A stretch of 64,000 bases of DNA from Legionella feeleii. GTDB taxonomy: Bacteria > Pseudomonadota > Gammaproteobacteria > Legionellales > Legionellaceae. The stretch covers positions 254,762 through 318,761 of the forward strand of contig NZ_LNYB01000080.1 of NCBI RefSeq assembly GCF_001467625.1, given 5' to 3'. The notes under the pieces are model-generated. The model was not told the DNA's origin and did no database searches. It saw only the letters and a program-made list of their open reading frames with translations. Below are positions 18,313-28,767 of the stretch, piece by piece. Each line of letters starts with the position of its first letter. Position 1 is the first letter of the stretch. Made by a program: the position numbers and the translations under genes.

Positions 18313-19575
18313 TTATTCCTGGCGTTTCATCGCTTCAAAAAATTCAGCATTTGTCTTGTGATTTTTCATGCGCTCGAGTAAGAACTCAATGGCATCACAT
18401 TCATCCATAGATTGCAGAATTTTACGCAGAATCCAGGTACGATGTAATTCTTCCGGACTCAATAACAGGTCTTCACGACGTGTACCAGAACGATTGATAT
18501 TAATGGCAGGGAATACACGGCGCTCGGAGATATTACGGCTTAAGTGGATTTCCATATTACCGGTTCCCTTAAACTCTTCGTAAATCACCTCATCCATCTT
18601 GGAACCAGTATCCACCAGCGCTGTTGCTATAATAGTTAAACTACCACCTTCTTCGATATTACGTGCAGCACCATAAAGACGCTTGGGTCGCTGTAAAGCA
18701 TTAGCATCCACACCACCTGTCAGCACCTTTCCTGATGAAGGAACAACGGTGTTATAAGCGCGCGCTAACCGGGTAATAGAATCAAGTAAAACAACCACAT
18801 CACGCTTATGTTCAACCAGACGTTTTGCTTTTTCGATAACCATTTCCGCAACTTGTACGTGGCGATTCGCTGGCTCATCGAAAGTACTTGCTACCACTTC
18901 ACCTTTTACCGAACGTTGCATTTCGGTAACTTCCTCTGGACGTTCATCAATTAATAACACAATCAGATAACATTCAGGGTAATTTTTCTCAATCGAATGG
19001 GCGAGGTTCTGTAGCATTAATGTTTTACCCGCTTTCGGCGGAGAAACGATAAGGCCACGCTGACCACGACCAAAAGGAGCACAAAGATCAACAACACGAG
19101 CCGTCAGATCTTCTGTACTGCCATTTCCTTGTTCCATGACCAACCGCTGGGTAGCGAATAAAGGAGTCAAGTTTTCAAATAAAATTTTACGCTTAGCGCT
19201 TTCTGGTGAGTCGAAATTGATTTGATCGACTTTCAGCAGGGCAAAATAACGCTCATTGTCTTTAGGTGGCCGAATTTTGCCTGTTATGGTATCTCCAGTA
19301 CGCAAACCAAACCGTCTTATTTGGCTGGGAGAAACATAAATATCATCCGGCCCTGCCTGGTAGGAGCCGTCTTCAGATCGCAAAAAGCCAAAACCATCGG
19401 TTAATACTTCCAAAACTCCACCGCCAAGAATATCTTCTCCTTTGTGCGAATGTGCTTTGAGGATGGCAAAAAGAATATCCTGTTTACGCATGCGGGCAGT
19501 ATTTTCAGCCCCCATTTCTTGAGCGATATTAACAAGATCGGCAATGGGTAATTGCTTAAGTTCACTAAGATTCAT
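18313..19575 (-). CDS. rho: Transcription termination factor Rho
   Basis: A 420-residue hexameric RNA helicase that ends transcription at Rho-dependent sites. The N-terminal helix bundle ([10 protein letters not shown]...) is followed by the RNA-binding OSB fold containing GFGFLRS, then the ATPase core with PPKAGKTLM (Walker A), [12 protein letters not shown], the Q-loop [14 protein letters not shown] and the R-loop [11 protein letters not shown] 19575 matches the family N-terminus and has GAGAAG upstream; 19584 would add three residues. The gap to trxA upstream is 285 bp, so rho probably has its own promoter. Confidence 0.97.
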   Translation of the reverse strand: MNLSELKQLPIADLVNIAQEMGAENTARMRKQDILFAILKAHSHKGEDILGGGVLEVLTDGFGFLRSEDGSYQAGPDDIYVSPSQIRRFGLRTGDTITGKIRPPKDNERYFALLKVDQINFDSPESAKRKILFENLTPLFATQRLVMEQGNGSTEDLTARVVDLCAPFGRGQRGLIVSPPKAGKTLMLQNLAHSIEKNYPECYLIVLLIDERPEEVTEMQRSVKGEVVASTFDEPANRHVQVAEMVIEKAKRLVEHKRDVVVLLDSITRLARAYNTVVPSSGKVLTGGVDANALQRPKRLYGAARNIEEGGSLTIIATALVDTGSKMDEVIYEEFKGTGNMEIHLSRNISERRVFPAININRSGTRREDLLLSPEELHRTWILRKILQSMDECDAIEFLLERMKNHKTNAEFFEAMKRQE

Positions 19576-19860
19576 ACTTCTCACTTGATGTGTTGGTTAA
19601 ACGAAATGGATTTCCGAGATAATTTTAGGAAGGACAACTTGGCATCACTCTAAGTTCGCCAGACTTACTTTACCCATCTTATACTATACAGCAACAAACC
19701 AGTAGCGCTATAAAACTAAATTGGGTTAACTTGAAGTGGCGGCTCTGAGTATAGCCACATATTGAACTAAGAGCCTAACATAGCTTTTCCAAGAGATCCA
19801 CTGTTTTTTTATCTCTCCATCTTTAATTATAAGCTGGAGAGAAGATGGAATTGATTAAAA

Positions 19861-20187
19861 TCAGGCATTACTCTCAACAAAAGCACTTAATTGCGACTTG
19901 GAAAGCAAACCCATTTTTACTGCTTCGACTTGGCCATTTTTAAATAAAATAAGTGTCGGAATACTCATAACACCATATTTAGAAGGCGTTTGTGGGTTTT
20001 CATCGATATTGATTTTGGCAAAACTGATACTATCGCTGTGATTAGCCGCCACCTCTTCCAGGATTGGTGTTAATGCACGACAAGGACCACACCACTCAGC
20101 CCAAAAATCCACTAACACGGGCTTAGTAGAATTCAATACATCCTGCTCAAAGCTGCCATCAGTAACTGTCTTAATGTTATCGCTCAT
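19861..20187 (-). CDS. trxA: Thioredoxin 1
   Basis: A 108-residue cytoplasmic redox protein with the WCGPC active site (about residues 31-35), the cis-proline loop SIPTL and normal thioredoxin length. It reduces disulfides in ribonucleotide reductase, PAPS reductase and other proteins. It lies between rsmE and rho on the same strand; trxA immediately upstream of rho is a conserved gamma-proteobacterial arrangement. Confidence 0.97.
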   Translation of the reverse strand: MSDNIKTVTDGSFEQDVLNSTKPVLVDFWAEWCGPCRALTPILEEVAANHSDSISFAKINIDENPQTPSKYGVMSIPTLILFKNGQVEAVKMGLLSKSQLSAFVESNA

Positions 20188-20220
20188 GAAAAACCTCTTG
20201 ATTAAATTGTCTGACTAGCA

Positions 20221-20949
20221 TTATAGATCACCGCCGATAGCTTGCAACACGCTAATCGCTGCAATTGCCGCAGTTTCTGTACGTAATACACGTGGCCCTA
20301 AACATAAGGGCCTAAAATTAAAAGAAAAAATATGTTCGATCTCTTCTTGGTTAAATCCACCCTCAGGTCCGATTAACAAAGCAATGTCTGCCTGGGAAAA
20401 ATTATAATCTCGCCAGGTCTTTGCCGCCTCAGGATATAAAATAAATTTCAAGGAGGCCTGCTCTTTTTTTAAATAATCGTCTAAAGAGAGAGTAGGTGTA
20501 ATAACAGGAATTTGATTACGCCCTGATTGTTCACAAGCGGAAACCGCAATGGTCTGCCATTGCGCAAGCTTCTTTTCCATTCGCTCTTTGTCTAATTTGA
20601 CCACCGAGCGCGCCGTAATAAGAGGAGTAATCGCAGTAACACCCAATTCCACTGCTTTTTGCACGACAAACTCCATACGCTCACCCTTTGAAACAGCCTG
20701 GGCTAAATGAATGATTCTTGGCGACTCCCTATTAACGTTTCGTTCTGTTAGCACAGTAACAAGGACTTTCTTTTTGTGCACACTGGCAATGGTTGCATCA
20801 AATTCACGATTATCCCCACAAAATAGGACAATTTGTTGGCCTGGCTGCATACGCAAAACCACACCGACATGTTGTGCCGCCTCAGCGGATAACTCGAACT
20901 CCTGACCACAATGATAGGGTCCAGGTTGATAAATACGAACAACTCTCAC
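20221..20949 (-). CDS. rsmE: 16S rRNA m3U1498 methyltransferase
   Basis: A 242-residue SPOUT-class methyltransferase acting on U1498 of 16S rRNA. Features: an N-terminal PUA-like part (RVVRIYQPG, AAQHVGVVLRM), VVQKAVELGVTAITPL in the middle, and the SAM-binding knot with LLIGPEGGFNQEEIEH and LGPRVLRTETAA. It is 33 bp upstream of trxA and probably shares its transcript. Confidence 0.95.
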   Translation of the reverse strand: MRVVRIYQPGPYHCGQEFELSAEAAQHVGVVLRMQPGQQIVLFCGDNREFDATIASVHKKKVLVTVLTERNVNRESPRIIHLAQAVSKGERMEFVVQKAVELGVTAITPLITARSVVKLDKERMEKKLAQWQTIAVSACEQSGRNQIPVITPTLSLDDYLKKEQASLKFILYPEAAKTWRDYNFSQADIALLIGPEGGFNQEEIEHIFSFNFRPLCLGPRVLRTETAAIAAISVLQAIGGDL

Positions 20950-21156
20950 GTTTACTCGCAGCAGGCAATTTTGCCCTAGTATACGTCAGATTTCATGGAG
21001 TTAAAGCATGGTCCGGAAGGCAGTATTTAAAAAATACATACGATTTCATCCTCTTAGGTGAATAATCAATTTAATTACCTATTCTTATAAAAATTAATTA
21101 AGTGACCGGATGCTCTATGCTAGAATTTTGTTTTTATCTAAGGGGAAATAATTACG

Positions 21157-22548
21157 ATGGCTAGCACGCGTATCGAAACAGATAGTATGGGCGAAATTGC
21201 TGTTGACGCCGATAAATACTGGGGAGCGCAAACAGAGCGTTCCTTGCATCACTTCAATATTGGCCGCGATATTATGCCGATTGAAGTATCACACGCCTTC
21301 GGTATTTTGAAAAAAGCAGCAGCGCTTACTAATCTTGAGCTTGGCAAATTGCCCAAAGATAAAGCTGATTTAATTGTTAAAGCAGCAGAGGAGGTTAGCA
21401 GCGGTTCATTAGATGAACATTTTCCTCTCCATGTCTGGCAGACGGGTAGCGGCACTCAATCCAATATGAATGTTAACGAGGTTATTTCCAATCGCGCAAT
21501 TGAAATGGCAGGTGGCATCAAAGGTAGTAAAACACCAATCCATCCTAATGATCATGTCAATATGTCACAATCCTCAAATGACACATTCCCTACTGCGATG
21601 CATATTGCCGCGGCAATTGCCTTTCATAATAAACTACTGCCTGCTGTACGTAACTTGCGTGATGCCTTGGCTGCCAAGATGAACAGCTTCAAAGACATTG
21701 TAAAAATTGGCCGAACTCATTTACAAGACGCTGTACCACTAACCCTGGGACAAGAATTTTCTGGTTATGTCGCGCAATTGGACGCTTGTATCCATCGCAT
21801 CGAAGGGGTAATGCCTGAACTGTATGAATTGGCGTTGGGCGGCACCGCTGTCGGTACAGGCTTAAATACCCATCCCCAATTTGCAGTTAAAGCGGCAACC
21901 CATATCGCCACCATTACCAAACTGCCTTTTATCTCTGCCGCCAATAAATTCGCAGCCTTGGCTTCACATGAGCCCCTGGTAATAGCCCATAGCACACTGA
22001 AAACCCTAGCCTGTGCATTAATGAAAATTGCTAATGATGTACGCTGGCTGGGTTCAGGTCCACGTTGCGGTATTGGCGAATTGATTCTACCTGAAAATGA
22101 GCCTGGTTCTTCGATTATGCCTGGCAAAGTGAACCCTACCCAATGCGAGGCAATGACCATGGTTTGCGCTCAGGTAATCGGCAATGATACGACGGTTGCT
22201 ATTGCTGCCAGCCAAGGTAATTTTGAGCTAAACGTGTTTAAACCCGTCATTATATTTAATGTCCTGCATTCATTAAACCTGTTAGCCGACACCTGTCATT
22301 CTTTCCAAGAGTTTTGTGTGGAGGGTTTACAGGCGAATAAGACAACCATTGATTACTACCTCCACCACTCTCTCATGCTGGTAACCGCCTTAAACCAGCA
22401 TATTGGTTATGATAAAGCAGCTAAAATTGCTAAAACTGCTCATCATGAAAACATTTCATTGCAAGAGGCAGCCGTAAAACTCGGATTTTTAACCGCTGAA
22501 CAATTCAATGACTATGTTAAACCTGAAGAAATGGTAAATCCTCGCTAA
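21157..22548 (+). CDS. fumC: Fumarate hydratase, class II
   Basis: A 463-residue iron-independent fumarase converting fumarate to malate in the TCA cycle. The superfamily signature [11 protein letters not shown] is present along with [13 protein letters not shown] and [16 protein letters not shown]. An AAGGGGAAAT ribosome-binding site precedes ATG 21157. It stands alone on the plus strand, ending in a strong hairpin shared with the convergent gdpD-like gene. Confidence 0.97.
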   Translation: MASTRIETDSMGEIAVDADKYWGAQTERSLHHFNIGRDIMPIEVSHAFGILKKAAALTNLELGKLPKDKADLIVKAAEEVSSGSLDEHFPLHVWQTGSGTQSNMNVNEVISNRAIEMAGGIKGSKTPIHPNDHVNMSQSSNDTFPTAMHIAAAIAFHNKLLPAVRNLRDALAAKMNSFKDIVKIGRTHLQDAVPLTLGQEFSGYVAQLDACIHRIEGVMPELYELALGGTAVGTGLNTHPQFAVKAATHIATITKLPFISAANKFAALASHEPLVIAHSTLKTLACALMKIANDVRWLGSGPRCGIGELILPENEPGSSIMPGKVNPTQCEAMTMVCAQVIGNDTTVAIAASQGNFELNVFKPVIIFNVLHSLNLLADTCHSFQEFCVEGLQANKTTIDYYLHHSLMLVTALNQHIGYDKAAKIAKTAHHENISLQEAAVKLGFLTAEQFNDYVKPEEMVNPR

Positions 22549-22564
22549 GTGGCTCCATTTCAAT

Positions 22565-22592
22565 GACGCTCAGGCCTCTTGGCCTGAGTGTC
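22565..22592. terminator. Hairpin between convergent fumC and GDPD genes
   Basis: Twelve-base-pair stem GACGCTCAGGCC / GGCCTGAGTGTC with a TCTT loop and one G-T wobble. It lies in the 81-bp gap between convergent genes and can serve both strands, although the T-tract on either side is poor. Confidence 0.7.
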
Positions 22593-22629
22593 ACTTATTA
22601 GAAACAATGAGCCGCCAACCAATTTCATT

Positions 22630-23445
22630 TCACACTCGATTTCCTGTTTCTAACTCCTGCAAACAAGAACGAAGCAAGCTGACATTATCGCTAAACACCC
22701 AATGCAGACCACGATTTAACTCTCTATATAAGCCAAATTTTGAATCAACAAGACCCACACCAACCCGCTGATTAGCTGAGCGCAACTGGTTAATTTTATT
22801 ATTGTTCAATAGTAAATAGTGACCCAAGACCCCAGCATAACACCTCTTTAAGCTGAGCTGGCAGAACTGGGTAACATTGTTATGGGCGGCGACTAACAAC
22901 ATCACTTCACGTGGCAACTTTGAACAAGAAGCAAAGAGGGGTTCATTCAAACTAAGTAAGTGGTAATCAATACAGGGGGTCAATGGTCTTAAGGTAGAAA
23001 TCAACGCGGCTTCCTGAGTAAAAGGCGCCTTAAGCTCAATGAATAAATGAAGCCGTTTGCCATATCGATCAATCACTTCAGCAAGGCTAGGCAGAGTAGG
23101 GACCAATTTACGCAAAGCCGTAAAGCTTAGGTCTCTGATGGCGAGATCCTTACCCCAAAGCCGCGTTAGGGTAGGATCATGATTGACTACCAACACACCA
23201 TCTGCTGTCGCATGAATATCAAGTTCTATACCCCAGCATCCTAAAGCCAAAGCACGTTCAAAGGCGGCGTCAGTATTTTCTATTAATTGCAGTTTCTTAT
23301 CATGTGCACCCCGGTGGGCAATAAGGCAAACCTCTGATAGTACGTTTTTATCTGGTTTTTTTCGTGGTAGAAAAGCAAAACAACAATCAACCGATTTTTC
23401 AATTAAATTAAGTATAGCCATCTCATACGCCCGAAGAGTATCCAC
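22630..23445 (-). CDS. Glycerophosphodiester phosphodiesterase family protein
   Basis: A 271-residue GDPD-type TIM barrel, expected to release glycerol-3-phosphate from deacylated phospholipids. Family motifs: AHRGAHD, ENTDAAF, GIELDIHATADGVLVVNHDPTL and LFIELKAP (metal and catalytic residues Glu, Asp, His). There is no signal peptide, so a cytoplasmic UgpQ-like enzyme is likely. An in-frame ATG at 23421 gives a slightly shorter product. The C-terminal third is divergent from typical enzymes. Confidence 0.87.
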   Translation of the reverse strand: MDTLRAYEMAILNLIEKSVDCCFAFLPRKKPDKNVLSEVCLIAHRGAHDKKLQLIENTDAAFERALALGCWGIELDIHATADGVLVVNHDPTLTRLWGKDLAIRDLSFTALRKLVPTLPSLAEVIDRYGKRLHLFIELKAPFTQEAALISTLRPLTPCIDYHLLSLNEPLFASCSKLPREVMLLVAAHNNVTQFCQLSLKRCYAGVLGHYLLLNNNKINQLRSANQRVGVGLVDSKFGLYRELNRGLHWVFSDNVSLLRSCLQELETGNRV

Positions 23446-23517
23446 TAAAATTTTTACCAGACTTCACCTCATAGACAAAATTAATTGGTCTATTTTTAAG
23501 AGCAGGCCCAATAAAGA

Positions 23518-23546
23518 TTGACAGCTTAACTGATCTTGAGTATTTT
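23518..23546 (+). promoter_or_regulatory. Promoter of the tRNA-Leu gene
   Basis: A consensus TTGACA at 23518-23523, a 17-bp spacer and TATTTT at 23541-23546, ending 10 bp before the tRNA 5' end. Spacing fits sigma-70 initiation a few bases upstream of the mature tRNA. Confidence 0.7.
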
Positions 23547-23556
23547 AGCGACCTAT

Positions 23557-23643
23557 GCCGAGGTGGTGGAATTGGTAGACACGCTAGCTTCAGGTGCTAG
23601 TGGGGGTGACCCCGTGGAGGTTCGAGTCCTCTTCTCGGTACCA
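23557..23643 (+). tRNA. tRNA-Leu (CAG)
   Basis: An 87-nt class II tRNA. The acceptor arm GCCGAGG pairs with TCTCGGT followed by discriminator A and an encoded CCA. The anticodon stem CTAGC/GCTAG encloses TTCAGGT, giving anticodon CAG (leucine codon CUG). The long variable arm GGGGGTGACCCC and the T-loop GTTCGAGTC are typical of tRNA-Leu. Single gene with its own promoter. Confidence 0.97.
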
Positions 23644-23781
23644 TATTAATTTTAAACGTTTAAGCGCTCAAGAGCGCCTTCTCTCAAATAAAGTGATGTT
23701 TTTCTTCAGTAACTTTTAAAGTACACTATGCTTTTTTAAAATTAATACGACAAGTCTCAAAAATATGGATATTTCTATATA

Positions 23782-25248
23782 ATGCACCTTACTTCTACCA
23801 GCAGCTGGAAGACATTACAGCAACATGCCGATGCTCGTAAATTTAGACTATTAAGTGATTTTAACCCCAGCGTACATACCCAGGATTTTATGACGAAAAC
23901 CTGTGGTATCCAACTTGATTATTCCTATCAACGTATCACTACAGAAACATTATCTTTTCTCTTTGATTTAGCCAAAGAGCGAGAGTTATTCACCAAAATA
24001 ACAGGTCTGTTTCAAGGAGAAAAAGTTAATATAAGCGAAAACCGGCCCGCCTTGCATTCCGCGCTTCGAGCACCTGCTGGTACCCCTGTTTTTGTAGATG
24101 GACAGGATGTGATGCCTGAAATCTTGAAAGCACGCCAAACTATACAGCATGTTGCAGAGAAGATTAGAAGCAAACAATGGCTTGGTTTTTCTGGGGAACC
24201 TATAAAAGATATCGTTAACATCGGCATAGGGGGATCAGATTTAGGCCCTCGATTTTGCGTTAATGCCCTAAGAGAATATATTAGCCCTAGCCTGGGCCTA
24301 CATTTTATATCAGACGCTGACCCCTCTAACTTTCAATATGCACTTGGCCATTTAAAACCAGAAACCACCTTGTTTATTATCTCTTCAAAATCTTTTAGCA
24401 CTCAAGAAACACTCTATAATGCTAAAAAAGCCATAGAATGGCTAGGCAACAAACAATATGTGGCAAACCATGTAATCGCCGTAACAGCTAATCAGGAAAA
24501 GGCAGCTCAATATGGGATTAAGACTATTATTCCAATTTGGGAATGGGTAGGGGGGCGCTACTCACTGTGTTCCGCAATTAACTTAATCACAGCTATTGGC
24601 ATCGGCTTTGAAATGTTTAGCGAGCTTCTTGCGGGAGCTCATGAGATGGATAACCATTTTCAATACAGTAATATTTCAACGAATTTACCCATACTTCTGG
24701 CACTTTTAGGCATCTGGAATAATAATTTTTTACACATTAACAATTTACTCTTTTGGGTTTATTCCAAAAATCTTGAACTCTTTGTTCCCTATCTTCAACA
24801 ACTCGACATGGAAAGCAATGGTAAATCTGTTGATATATATGGACGTACAGTGAATTACAAAACTGGCCCTATCGTCTGGGGTGGCTTAGGGAATCAAGCG
24901 CAACATAGTTATTACCAATTACTATCTCAAGGCACACATAAAGTTACAGCCGATTTTATTTCACTAAAACCAAATAACGGGCAACTTATTAATGAGCTAT
25001 GTAATTTAAAGATAAATTTATTAGCTAAAGGTGAAACTGGTTTTGATAGTGCTTCTGATTTTACTCCCGGAAATATAACCATGAACCACCTTCATTTAGA
25101 TTCGTGTTCACCCTATACTATCGGCGCGCTGGTTGCACTATATGAACATAAAATTTTTGCGCAGGGTGTTATTTGGGGTATTAATCCCTTTGATCAACCA
25201 GGCGTTGCCAAGACCAAGCGTAAAGTGAATCATGCCACTGCGATTTAA
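23782..25248 (+). CDS. pgi: Glucose-6-phosphate isomerase
   Basis: A 488-residue cytoplasmic enzyme interconverting glucose-6-phosphate and fructose-6-phosphate. NIGIGGSDLGPRF is the sugar-phosphate site, FIISSKSFSTQET holds phosphate-binding serines and threonine, GGRYSLCSAINL and QLDMESNGKS are family signatures, and the catalytic Glu lies in WGGLGNQAQHSYYQ context. No Shine-Dalgarno sequence is visible before ATG 23782. It is somewhat shorter than E. coli Pgi (549). A UDP-glucose dehydrogenase gene follows 270 bp downstream. Confidence 0.95.
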   Translation: MHLTSTSSWKTLQQHADARKFRLLSDFNPSVHTQDFMTKTCGIQLDYSYQRITTETLSFLFDLAKERELFTKITGLFQGEKVNISENRPALHSALRAPAGTPVFVDGQDVMPEILKARQTIQHVAEKIRSKQWLGFSGEPIKDIVNIGIGGSDLGPRFCVNALREYISPSLGLHFISDADPSNFQYALGHLKPETTLFIISSKSFSTQETLYNAKKAIEWLGNKQYVANHVIAVTANQEKAAQYGIKTIIPIWEWVGGRYSLCSAINLITAIGIGFEMFSELLAGAHEMDNHFQYSNISTNLPILLALLGIWNNNFLHINNLLFWVYSKNLELFVPYLQQLDMESNGKSVDIYGRTVNYKTGPIVWGGLGNQAQHSYYQLLSQGTHKVTADFISLKPNNGQLINELCNLKINLLAKGETGFDSASDFTPGNITMNHLHLDSCSPYTIGALVALYEHKIFAQGVIWGINPFDQPGVAKTKRKVNHATAI

Positions 25249-25518
25249 AGAGTTTAAGAATTACCCGTTTCTTTTTTACTCCCCTCCTTAAAAAGCTAAT
25301 GTTAAAAGAAGTGTTTTCTTGTAAGCTATATCTCCAGGAAATTCTGCACATAAAGCAAAACTTGGTGTTCTATTATTTTATCCAGCCTCAAGCAATATGT
25401 AGTATTAGCAACACAAAGGATTTAATGAAAACACGCTAATTGCAGAAGTATTTATACATACAAATTTGTTCTAATTCAGCATGAATATCTTCCACACAAA
25501 TCCTTGAGGACAACGGCT

Positions 25519-26880
25519 ATGATTATTTCAGTGTATGGTGCGGGATATGTCGGCTTGGTTTCTGCGGCATGTCTTGCAAAAATTGGGCATCAGGTTCTTT
25601 GTGTTGATATTCATACGCAGCGTATTCGTGATCTGCAAGAAGGTCGTTGCCCTCTTTATGAAGAACAACTCCCTGAGTTGATACAAGAACAATTGCAAAA
25701 CGGCTGCTTACAATTTACCAGCTCGTTAACACAGGCAATCCAGCAAAGCAGTTTGCATATAATTGCAACCGGAACTCCTGAGTTGCCTGACCAAAGTGCG
25801 GACTTATCCCAGGTATTCTCAGTAATTGATTCTTTTATTAATGAAATTTGCTCAGACGCAACATTAATAATCAAATCCACTGTCCCTGTAGGAACCGGCG
25901 ATATTATACAACAGCGAATTTCTGATGGGTTATTGCGCCGCCATGCTTCCTATCGTGTTCAAGTTGTCTCCAACCCTGAATTTTTACGGGAGGGATGTGC
26001 TGTTAATGACTTTCTATATGCCGATCGGATTATAATTGGTGGAGAAAAATCTGCACTCATACCACTACAAGAGATGTATAAGCCACTGACAGATCAAGGG
26101 ATCCCTCTTCTCTGTATGAGTAGACGCTCCGCTGAATTGACGAAATACGCAGCCAACGCCATGCTTGCCTGCAGAATCAGTTTTATTAATCAAATTGGCA
26201 GTATTGCAGAAAAAATGGGGGCTCATATCGATGACATTCAACAAGGAATAGGGTTAGATCACCGTATTGGCCCCCATTTTTTACAGGCAGGCATTGGCTA
26301 CGGCGGCTCATGTTTTCCCAAAGATACTCGCGCCTTACTGCACACGGCAAAAGCCATTCATGCCGAGACAAGCCTATTGGAAGCAATCGAGACTATTAAT
26401 CAAGTACAAAAAAAATGGGCCATTGATATATTATTCAGGCATTTTGATCATGGCCTCCAGAATAAAACCATTGGCATCTGGGGGCTGGCCTTTAAACCAG
26501 GCACTGATGATATGCGGGAAGCAAGTAGTTTGGAGTTAATACGTGCACTCCTTGAAGCTGGCGCAACTGTACGGGTCTATGATCCAGCGGCCATGGGCGC
26601 AGCAAAAATCCTTTTCACGGCAGAGTCCGCCATTGTATGGTGTGAAGATGCCGAGTCTGTTTTGAACCCCAACCTTGATGCGTTAGTCATTGCCACGGAA
26701 TGGCCTGTATTTAAACAATTTCCCTTAGAGGTCTTATCACAAGCCCTTAGAAAGGCCCCCCTCATCGATGGACGCAACTGTCTGGATTGGTACCGGGTAC
26801 AAGAAGCGCAATTTGCCTGGTATTACTCTGTAGGAAGGCCTGTTCTCCGCAATGGGAACGTGTATGACAATCACCATTAA
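25519..26880 (+). CDS. ugd: UDP-glucose 6-dehydrogenase
   Basis: A 453-residue nucleotide-sugar dehydrogenase oxidising UDP-glucose to UDP-glucuronate in two NAD-dependent steps. The N-terminal Rossmann motif is SVYGAGYVGLVSAACLAK, the catalytic cysteine lies in GIGYGGSCFPKD, and the second nucleotide-binding domain begins at GIWGLAFKPGTDDMREA. Start ATG 25519 has GAGGA upstream; an in-frame TTG at 25504 is less likely. UDP-glucuronate could feed capsule, LPS or lipid modification, but no such genes are adjacent. Confidence 0.93.
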   Translation: MIISVYGAGYVGLVSAACLAKIGHQVLCVDIHTQRIRDLQEGRCPLYEEQLPELIQEQLQNGCLQFTSSLTQAIQQSSLHIIATGTPELPDQSADLSQVFSVIDSFINEICSDATLIIKSTVPVGTGDIIQQRISDGLLRRHASYRVQVVSNPEFLREGCAVNDFLYADRIIIGGEKSALIPLQEMYKPLTDQGIPLLCMSRRSAELTKYAANAMLACRISFINQIGSIAEKMGAHIDDIQQGIGLDHRIGPHFLQAGIGYGGSCFPKDTRALLHTAKAIHAETSLLEAIETINQVQKKWAIDILFRHFDHGLQNKTIGIWGLAFKPGTDDMREASSLELIRALLEAGATVRVYDPAAMGAAKILFTAESAIVWCEDAESVLNPNLDALVIATEWPVFKQFPLEVLSQALRKAPLIDGRNCLDWYRVQEAQFAWYYSVGRPVLRNGNVYDNHH

Positions 26881-27025
26881 AAACACTGCTTTTCAGTGAA
26901 AAGACCAGGATTACACACTTTTACCATTAGGGTTTGACATAGGTCCCGCAGGCATTTCCCCGTTGGGTCCGACTCTAAGCCCCCTGGGACCATCAATTCG
27001 ATAGAATGCCAAGGGACGTGCTCAA

Positions 27026-27628
27026 TTAATACTGTAGATTGCCCGATGGTGTTAGCCCTGCCGACATGTCTTGTTCGAATTCAGCAAGCATATTTGTTTT
27101 ACCCCATAATGGACCATAATAGGCATTCATTTTGAAAAAACCCAGGTTAAATATATTGGTATAGGAAATATTTACCGCATCCTGAATTGAATGGAGTTTA
27201 TCAAACCTATCGGTGCGATCATTATCGTATTCATCCTTTAAGTCTATCGGATTATTAGCCCCTGGATACGGTCCATACCAAGTCCATATTTCGGATTGAT
27301 AACGTATTAATGTTCCCAGATCAGAAAAATCTGCCCGGGACAATTTTCTCATGTTTTCCCCGCCATTCTCCTGGTCAACACGAGTAACCCCAGGTTTTGA
27401 TATAGCTTCTTTCAACGTAATTAAATCATCGAGTCGCTGAACTGCCAACCTAATTTGAGTAGCTTTTTCCTGACTGAATTTGTCTCCCGCACGCACCAGC
27501 TTTTCAATTTGGGTTTGACATTTCGCGCTTATAATTGGAAACCAGGTTTGACGGGCTATTGTCCCGGTATTTACGTGAGAGGCCCTGATATTTATTGTAT
27601 GCGTTTTCGATACCATACCTTTTTGCAT
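27026..27628 (-). CDS. Hypothetical protein, possible effector
   Basis: A 200-residue soluble protein with no recognised family. ATG 27628 is chosen because AAGGA lies 7 bp upstream; the open frame extends to 27694 without an RBS. The middle holds an amphipathic helical part (QIEKLVRAGDKFSQEKATQIRL begins around residue 40), then a Trp/Tyr-rich stretch (SEIWTWYGPYPG) and many charged residues. There is no signal peptide or membrane helix. It lies between ugd and psd, next to the MavQ-like effector gene. Effector status is only a guess from location and lack of homology. Confidence 0.5.
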   Translation of the reverse strand: MQKGMVSKTHTINIRASHVNTGTIARQTWFPIISAKCQTQIEKLVRAGDKFSQEKATQIRLAVQRLDDLITLKEAISKPGVTRVDQENGGENMRKLSRADFSDLGTLIRYQSEIWTWYGPYPGANNPIDLKDEYDNDRTDRFDKLHSIQDAVNISYTNIFNLGFFKMNAYYGPLWGKTNMLAEFEQDMSAGLTPSGNLQY

Positions 27629-27817
27629 TTTGATTTCCTTATCTTGCGTGGGGGAGAATTTAAATACTCTTGGATGTTGAGGTACAAAATCCATAGAAGT
27701 CTATACGCAGCATGCCTGGCAATAATCTAGAGCACTGGGGCGGCTGGATTTTAACATTCTAAAATTGGCAATTCAACTATCATTATCTGGTCAGGCGTTT
27801 TCTGCACTGTAACCTAT

Positions 27818-28672
27818 CTAATCCTTCATTACAGCCAAAGATTCGCCATAACGAATGCTTGTTCCGGCACGCAGAGTATCCAGCCAATCCACACGCCGAC
27901 CATCAGCAAATAAAAGCACCACCGTTGAACCCAATTTAAAATAGCCCATTTCGTCACCTTGCCGTATACTTTTACTGGTGGTGATTTGATTGGCGGAAAA
28001 ATATTGTTTTTCCACTGAACGCTTGATATCCCCACTCCAGCGGGTACCAATAGCGCCTACAATTGTTGCACCGACCAGAACCATTGCCATCAAACCAGCC
28101 CGGGTATCAAAAAAAGCAACTAACCGCTCATTACGAGCAAACAATTGAGGTATAACACGCACAGTAGTAGGCTGGACAGAAAATAATTTTCCCGGCACAT
28201 AAATCATTTCTCTTAACGTTGCATCAATAGGTATATGAATGCGGTGATAATCCTTTGGTGACAAATAAAGCGTGGCGAACCGCCCTTGTGAGAATTGCCC
28301 GCTTACGCTTTCTTCACAGGCTAATAACTCTGTTGTCGTGTAATAGCGCCCTTTGGCCTGGAAGATCTGTCCTTTTTCGATAGCCCCCAACTCACTGATA
28401 GCCCCATCTACGGGAGAAATAATATCGGCTTTGGCAAAAGGTCGGCATTCAGGCTTTAAATGACGAATAAAAAAGTCATTAAAACAAGCGTAATTATTGG
28501 GATTTTCTTCTCTTGCCTCTTTCATATCCACACCATATTTTTGAATAAACCACCGAATCAGCGTATTTTTAATGGCAGGAGTACGTACATTCGCCAAGAA
28601 GCCAGCCAAATGAGTAAGAGCCGGTTTTGGTATCAAATATTGGGGCAACGTTTTTAAATAATCATTAACCAT
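27818..28672 (-). CDS. psd: Phosphatidylserine decarboxylase
   Basis: A 284-residue proenzyme that decarboxylates phosphatidylserine to phosphatidylethanolamine at the inner membrane. VDMKEA, the [16 protein letters not shown] segment, SPVDGAI and [11 protein letters not shown] are conserved, and [11 protein letters not shown] near the C-terminus contains the LGST self-cleavage site whose Ser becomes the pyruvoyl group. I start at ATG 28672 because the product then aligns with the usual Psd N-terminus ([16 protein letters not shown]); the open frame extends to TTG 28777, abutting the upstream stop. Co-transcription with the MavQ-like gene is possible. Confidence 0.93.
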   Translation of the reverse strand: MVNDYLKTLPQYLIPKPALTHLAGFLANVRTPAIKNTLIRWFIQKYGVDMKEAREENPNNYACFNDFFIRHLKPECRPFAKADIISPVDGAISELGAIEKGQIFQAKGRYYTTTELLACEESVSGQFSQGRFATLYLSPKDYHRIHIPIDATLREMIYVPGKLFSVQPTTVRVIPQLFARNERLVAFFDTRAGLMAMVLVGATIVGAIGTRWSGDIKRSVEKQYFSANQITTSKSIRQGDEMGYFKLGSTVVLLFADGRRVDWLDTLRAGTSIRYGESLAVMKD

Positions 28673-28767
28673 AGGAAACAAGTAAAATAAAATCAGTTGC
28701 GAATAATACCGTGAAAGACCGTCATTATCATAGCCTTGATAGTTAAATGATAGATTTCCACTTGATG

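Noticed and set aside
19801..19860. Hairpin CTCTCCA / TGGAGAG between trxA and rho considered as a terminator
   Set aside because: The stem is seven bases with a long AT-rich loop, and the T-tract is on the wrong side for minus-strand transcription.
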